Assembly (NCBI RefSeq): GCF_017377775.1
Contig: NZ_JAFVLN010000001.1
Location: 558,001-622,000 of the forward strand
Length of the DNA stretch: 64,000 nt
Source of the DNA: Streptomyces sp. VRA16 Mangrove soil
GTDB lineage: Bacteria; Actinomycetota; Actinomycetes; Streptomycetales; Streptomycetaceae
Reading direction: 5' to 3'
Positions 60,239-64,000 of the stretch are shown piece after piece (within the stretch, counting starts at the first letter, position 1; each line of letters starts with the position of its first letter). The notes beneath the pieces are model-generated. The model ran no database searches. It was given only the letters and a program-made list of their open reading frames with translations, and was not told where the DNA came from. A program made the translations under genes and the position numbers.

Positions 60239-61822
60239 ATGAGCGAGACCTTCAACGCGTGCGCCTATCTGCTCGACCGGCACGTGGAGTGCGGAAACGG
60301 TGACCGCATCGCCCTGACGGGCCCTCAAGGGACGCTGAACTACGCGCAGTTGCTCGACCGGGTGGCCCGTACCGCCGCCGGGCTGCGACGGGCCGGGCTG
60401 CGGCCCGAGCAGCGGGTGGTGATGTCGATGGCGGACGCGCCGGACTTCGCCGTCCTCCTCCTCGCCGCGCTGAGGGCCGGCGCCGTGCCCGTCCCGGTGT
60501 CGACCATGCTGCACGCCGACGGCCTCGCCGCACTGCTGCGCGACGCGCGCGCCACGTTTCTCGCCGTGAGCCGGGAGTTCACGGCCACCGCCGCGAAGGC
60601 CGCCGCGCAGGCGCCGGAGCTGGCCGCCGTCCTCACCGGCGAGGGCGCCGCGCTCACGGCGTCCGTCCCGGTGCGGCCCCTCGCCGAACTGGCCCTGGAG
60701 GACGAGTGGTCGGCGCCCGACGCCACGACCGCGGACTCGCCCGCCTGCTGGCTCTACACCTCCGGCACCACCGGCAGCCCCAAGGCCGCCATGCACCGCC
60801 ACGGGTCGATCCCCGCCGTCTGCGAGACGTACGGTACGCAGGTGCTCGGCATCGGCCCCGACGACCGCTGCCTGTCCGCGGCCAAGGCGTTCTTCGCGTA
60901 CGGGCTCGGCAACTCCCTGCTCTTCCCGCTCTCGGCGGGCGCCACGGCCGTCCTGGACCCCACACCCGCCAGACCTGCCGAACTGGCCGCCACAGCAAGG
61001 GAGTTCGGTGCCACCCTCTTCTTCGCCGGGCCCACCTTCTTCGCCAACATGCTCCGCGCCGGGCTGCCCGCCGACGCGCTCGCCGGAGTACGCCTCGCCG
61101 CCTCCGCGGGCGAACCGCTCCCGGCCGTCCTGCACGAGCGGTGGAGCGCCCGGTACGGCATCGAGATCCTCGACGGCATCGGCATGACCGAGATGCTGCA
61201 CATCTTCCTCTCCAACCGGCCCGGCGCCGTCCGCCCCGGCACCACCGGCGTCGCCGTACCCGGCTACGACCTGCGCATCCTCGACGACGCAGGCCGGGAG
61301 AGCGCCGACGGCACCCCAGGCACGCTCCATGTGCGCGGCGCCTCCACCGCCACCGGCTACTGGTGCCGCTACGCCGCCTCGCGCGATGTCTTCCGCGGCG
61401 AGTGGCTGCGCACCGGCGACACCTGTGTCCGCGACGCCGACGGCTACTACACGTGCCTGGGCCGCACCGGAGACATGCTCAAGGCCAGCGGCATCTGGGT
61501 CTCGCCCGCCGAGGTCGAGGCCCGCCTGCTCGCCCACCCCGCCGTCGCGCAGGCCGTGGTGGTCGGCGCCGCCGACGCGGACGGCCTGGAGAAGCCGGTC
61601 GCGTACATCGTCCCGACGGCACCCGTCGACGAGGCCGAACTGATCGCGTTCTGCCGTGCGGGACTGCCCTCCGTGAAACGCCCCCGCAGGGTGCTGTTCG
61701 TCGACGCGCTCCCCACCACGCCCACCGGCAAGATCCGCCGTGTGGAACTGCGGGCGCGAGCCGCCCACGTGCTCACCGCCCCCGCACAGCCCCCCGCCCG
61801 CCCGACGACGGAGACCCTCTGA
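60239..61822 (+). CDS. Benzoate-CoA ligase-like acyl-CoA synthetase (527 aa)
   Basis: ANL-family adenylating enzyme: NACAYLLDRHVECGNGDRIAL, P-loop YTSGTTGSPKAAMHRH (about 173-188), LDGIGMTEMLHIFLSNRPG (adenine region) and the C-terminal lysine in TTPTGKIRRVELR. The IGMTEMLHIFLSN motif is typical of benzoate/2-aminobenzoate-CoA ligases. It makes benzoyl-CoA for BoxB. ATG 60239 follows GGAGG. The stop overlaps the next gene (TGATG). Confidence 0.9.
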   Translation: MSETFNACAYLLDRHVECGNGDRIALTGPQGTLNYAQLLDRVARTAAGLRRAGLRPEQRVVMSMADAPDFAVLLLAALRAGAVPVPVSTMLHADGLAALLRDARATFLAVSREFTATAAKAAAQAPELAAVLTGEGAALTASVPVRPLAELALEDEWSAPDATTADSPACWLYTSGTTGSPKAAMHRHGSIPAVCETYGTQVLGIGPDDRCLSAAKAFFAYGLGNSLLFPLSAGATAVLDPTPARPAELAATAREFGATLFFAGPTFFANMLRAGLPADALAGVRLAASAGEPLPAVLHERWSARYGIEILDGIGMTEMLHIFLSNRPGAVRPGTTGVAVPGYDLRILDDAGRESADGTPGTLHVRGASTATGYWCRYAASRDVFRGEWLRTGDTCVRDADGYYTCLGRTGDMLKASGIWVSPAEVEARLLAHPAVAQAVVVGAADADGLEKPVAYIVPTAPVDEAELIAFCRAGLPSVKRPRRVLFVDALPTTPTGKIRRVELRARAAHVLTAPAQPPARPTTETL

Positions 61823-62682
61823 TGCTCGACGGCCTGCCCCTCATCGACGTACACCTGCACGCCGCCCGCATCCCCACCCTCAAACCCGCATGGCGGCAGT
61901 GGGCCCACGACTTCGGCGGCGCGGGCGTCATGGAGCGCGTCTACGACCCGACGGGCACCGTCGACCCGGCCCGGTTCAGCGCCTACCTCGCGGACGAGGG
62001 CGTCGACATCGCCCTGCTGCTCACCGAGCACAGTCCCAAGGCCACCGGCATCCAGCCCGCCGAGGACGTCCTGCCGCTCGTCGCGCACGACCCGCGGCGC
62101 GTCAAATGGATCGCGAACGTCAACCCTCATCTGCACCACCCGATCGACGAGGAGGTGCAACGGCAGCTCGCGCTCGGCGCGGTCGCACTGAAGATCCACC
62201 CTGTGCACGGGGGTTTCGCCGCGAACGACCGTGAGCTGTATCCGGCGTACGCGGTGTGCCAGGACGCCGGAGTGCCCGTGGTGGTGCACTGCGGTACGAG
62301 TACGTTCCCGGGTTCGTCCAACAAGTACGCGGACCCGGTGCTCCTGGACGACGTGCTGCGCGACTTCCCGCGCCTGGACCTCGCGCTCGCGCACGGCGGC
62401 CGGGGCTGGTGGTACGACGCCGCCGCGTTCATGGCGCTCTCCCGCGACCGGGTGTGGATCGAACTGTCCGGGCTGCCGCCGTCCCGCCTTCGCGCGTACT
62501 ACGCGCGGCACGACTGGGCCCGCCTCACCCGCAGGATGATCTTCGGTACGGACTGGCCGGGGGTGCCCGGTATCGCCGCCAACGCCCGCGCCGTCGCCCG
62601 GCTCTGCCCCGACGAGGAGACCGCGGCCCTCGTCCTCGCGGGCAACGCGGCCCGGGTCTACCACCTCAAACCGGAGCGCTGA
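61822..62682 (+). CDS. Amidohydrolase_2-family protein in the box cluster (286 aa)
   Basis: TIM-barrel metal hydrolase: LPLIDVHLHAAR (HxH), VKWIANVNPHLHHPID, GAVALKIHPVHGGFAANDRE, VVVHCGTSTFPGSSNKY, DLALAHGGRGWWYDA, RMIFGTDWPGVPG (catalytic Asp). Members include decarboxylases and lactone hydrolases acting on small acids. The start overlaps the ligase stop, so it is part of the operon. It could process a ring-cleavage product downstream of BoxC, in place of the usual aldehyde dehydrogenase, but this is inference. Confidence 0.82.
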   Translation: MLDGLPLIDVHLHAARIPTLKPAWRQWAHDFGGAGVMERVYDPTGTVDPARFSAYLADEGVDIALLLTEHSPKATGIQPAEDVLPLVAHDPRRVKWIANVNPHLHHPIDEEVQRQLALGAVALKIHPVHGGFAANDRELYPAYAVCQDAGVPVVVHCGTSTFPGSSNKYADPVLLDDVLRDFPRLDLALAHGGRGWWYDAAAFMALSRDRVWIELSGLPPSRLRAYYARHDWARLTRRMIFGTDWPGVPGIAANARAVARLCPDEETAALVLAGNAARVYHLKPER

Positions 62683-62694
62683 CGGGCGACGCGA

Positions 62695-63552
62695 TCACTC
62701 CGCGCCGAGCAGCCGGTCCCACTGCTCCTGGGCGTCCTGGTGCCAGGCGTCGTGCAGATCGGTGAAGACGTTCGCCGCGCGGACGCCGATCCAGTGCGCG
62801 GGCAGCAGCTCCAGCGGCAGCTGCGGATCGAGCCGGGGGAAGCGCCGCCATGCGTCCACGAGCCGGATCTGCGCCAGCATCGCCCGTCGGCCGCCCGGCT
62901 CGGGACGCAGCCCGGCGAACTCGCGCACGAACTCCGCGTACCGGGTTGCGAGTTCACCGAGATGCCAGGCCTGCTCCACCATGGTCCGCTCCGAACCGAT
63001 GCCCGCGAAGGGGCCGCAGAACGAGGACGCGGCCGCCGTCAGACCGAGGTCCGCCACGACCTCCTTGGCCTCCGCCTCGCGCGACGCGTCCGGCGTGATC
63101 CACAGGCCCGGCGCAGGCGATCCGAACCCGGCCCAGGTCAGCCGCGTGCGCAGCCTGTGCCGCAGCTCCCGCTTCGTCTCCGGCACGCTGACCAGGAGCA
63201 CCAGCCAACGGCCGTCCCAGGAAGCGCGCTTGCGGCCGAACGAGTAGATCCGCCGCGCCCCCTCGGCGAGCAGGGTGCGGCCCTCGCCGGTCAGCGCCCA
63301 GCGCACCCGCCGCCCGGACCGCTCGGCGGCGATCCAGCCGCCCGCCGCCACCCGGTTCAGGGCCTGGCGCGCCGCCTTCTCCTCGACGCCCAGCCCCTCA
63401 AGTGCCGTGAGCAGCACGGAAGTCCACACCGGGGCCTCGCGCGGCAGGACATACTCGCCGAGGACGGTCAGCAGCAGCGACCGTGCGCTGCCGGGGTCCG
63501 CCTCCCGGTGGCCGGCGGCCGGTGCGACCGGCTTCGCTTCGTCGGACGGCAT
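62695..63552 (-). CDS. PaaX-family transcriptional regulator (285 aa)
   Basis: PaaX layout: N-terminal winged HTH (SLLLTVLGEYVLPREAPVWTSVLLTALEGLGVEEKAARQALNR), central domain RASWDGRWLVLLVSVPETKRELRHRLRTRLTWAGFG, and C-terminal helical domain WHLGELATRYAEFVREF. PaaX proteins sense aryl-CoA esters (phenylacetyl-CoA, benzoyl-CoA) and repress catabolic operons. It is convergent with the box operon and ends 12 nt from it; this position fits control of boxCB by benzoyl-CoA. ATG 63552 has AGGAAGGAG upstream and a TCTACAA/TTGTAGA dyad beyond. Confidence 0.88.
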   Translation of the reverse strand: MPSDEAKPVAPAAGHREADPGSARSLLLTVLGEYVLPREAPVWTSVLLTALEGLGVEEKAARQALNRVAAGGWIAAERSGRRVRWALTGEGRTLLAEGARRIYSFGRKRASWDGRWLVLLVSVPETKRELRHRLRTRLTWAGFGSPAPGLWITPDASREAEAKEVVADLGLTAAASSFCGPFAGIGSERTMVEQAWHLGELATRYAEFVREFAGLRPEPGGRRAMLAQIRLVDAWRRFPRLDPQLPLELLPAHWIGVRAANVFTDLHDAWHQDAQEQWDRLLGAE

Positions 63553-63602
63553 CGTGGATCGGGGCTCCTTCCTGGAGTCTCGTCCCAGCCTAGCCGAGAC
63601 GT

Positions 63603-63639
63603 TCTACAAGTTGAGGGCGTCACGCGTAATCGTTGTAGA
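63603..63639. promoter_or_regulatory. TCTACAA inverted repeat upstream of the PaaX gene
   Basis: TCTACAA (63603-63609) and TTGTAGA (63633-63639) are exact complements, 30 bp centre to centre (about three helical turns), 51 nt before the PaaX-family start. Probable autoregulatory site. I see no copy in the box promoter. Confidence 0.5.
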
Positions 63640-63784
63640 CCGTGAAGAGTGGGGGTTCCGCGGACGATTGACGGTGCGTCCGGGTTGTACTCAATACGGG
63701 GGATTGACGATGGGATGCGTGGTGCGTTTGCCTCGAAGGAGCCCTCGGCGCAGGGCCGGGGGAGAAGCGTCAACGGGGGAAAAC

Positions 63785-64000
63785 GTGCTCAGAATCATGC
63801 GTGGGGTGTCCGTCGCCGTGCTCGCGGGGGCGATGGTCGCACTGGCGGCGACATCCGCGTCGCCCGCCGCGAATCCGCGGACCGACCGGATCACCCTGTC
63901 GTCGTCCGGCGAGCAGCTGGAGCAGTCGACGAGTGTCAACGGGCTGAGCGCCGACGGGCGTTACGCCGTCTTCGTCTCGGACGACTCCCACGTGGTGCCG
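63785..64000 (+). CDS. Secreted protein, TolB/WD40-like start (partial, beyond right edge)
   Basis: The 72 visible residues comprise a signal peptide (MLRIMRGVSVAVLAGAMVA, cleavage near TSASPAA) and the start of a mature protein with RITLSSSGEQ and GLSADGRYAVFVSDDS, a PD40/TolB-type beta-propeller repeat. GTG 63785 is preceded by GGGGGAAAA at good spacing; ATG 63797 is the alternative. Function cannot be told because the rest lies outside. Confidence 0.6.
   Translation, partial: MLRIMRGVSVAVLAGAMVALAATSASPAANPRTDRITLSSSGEQLEQSTSVNGLSADGRYAVFVSDDSHVVP

Noticed and set aside
1..64000. tRNA, rRNA, riboswitch or CRISPR array.
   Set aside because: No cloverleaf, rRNA-like or regularly spaced repeat sequence was recognised on reading; a tRNAscan/Infernal run would be decisive.

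Overview
The window is very GC-rich actinobacterial DNA that looks like an accessory or chromosome-arm region of a Streptomyces-type genome. Supporting signs are densely packed genes with strong third-position G/C bias, frequent GTG starts, 4-nt start/stop overlaps, many secreted or lipobox proteins, DUF574 methyltransferase and STAS genes, and many small catabolic clusters each with its own regulator. I see no rRNA, tRNA or CRISPR.

Layout, left to right. 1-3596 (minus): an SsuA/TauA-type importer (binding lipoprotein and two permeases) coupled to benzoylformate decarboxylase, which runs off the left edge. 3678-7093: LysR regulator divergent from a YdeP-type molybdopterin oxidoreductase. 7171-7864: a GntR/FCD regulator broken by a +1 frameshift. 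7892-9759: EamA exporter divergent from a LysR gene, with a perfect palindrome between them. 9825-11641: denD-otnI (D-erythronate catabolism). 11651-12484: secreted endonuclease/exonuclease/phosphatase-fold protein. 12731-20940: a putative polysaccharide-utilisation locus (secreted BNR-propeller protein, sugar ABC transporter, large FAD-dependent oxidoreductase, IclR regulator). 21091-24728: two tandem DUF4139 proteins. 24827-34379: GntR regulator, two amidohydrolases and a full oligopeptide-type ABC transporter, with three GGTATACC operators in the central divergent promoter. 34390-38128: FadR-type regulator divergent from an IlvD/Edd dehydratase and an FAH-family enzyme (non-phosphorylative sugar-acid catabolism), followed by a MITE-like element at 38129-38303. 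38402-46568: secreted or lipoprotein genes, a cyclase/ThDP-enzyme pair and a secreted zinc metalloprotease. 46594-49145: MerR regulator divergent from a fused double alpha/beta hydrolase.

49152-51617 is the most remarkable part. A protein that fuses a family-1-like uracil-DNA glycosylase domain (catalytic Asp replaced by Asn) to an R-S-E type ADP-ribosyltransferase domain is encoded divergently from a stand-alone macro-domain protein. The two genes are separated by about 125 bp carrying an 11-bp inverted repeat. This writer/eraser pairing resembles DarTG in logic but not in domain make-up, and is a candidate DNA-directed ADP-ribosylation system.

51655-56822 holds a LuxR HTH remnant, a DUF574 methyltransferase, an HTH-less LAL-type STAND ATPase, a hypothetical gene and a STAS protein. 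57055-63552 is an aerobic benzoyl-CoA (box) cluster: boxC, boxB, benzoate-CoA ligase and an amidohydrolase, with a convergent PaaX-family regulator. The last gene, a secreted protein, runs off the right edge.
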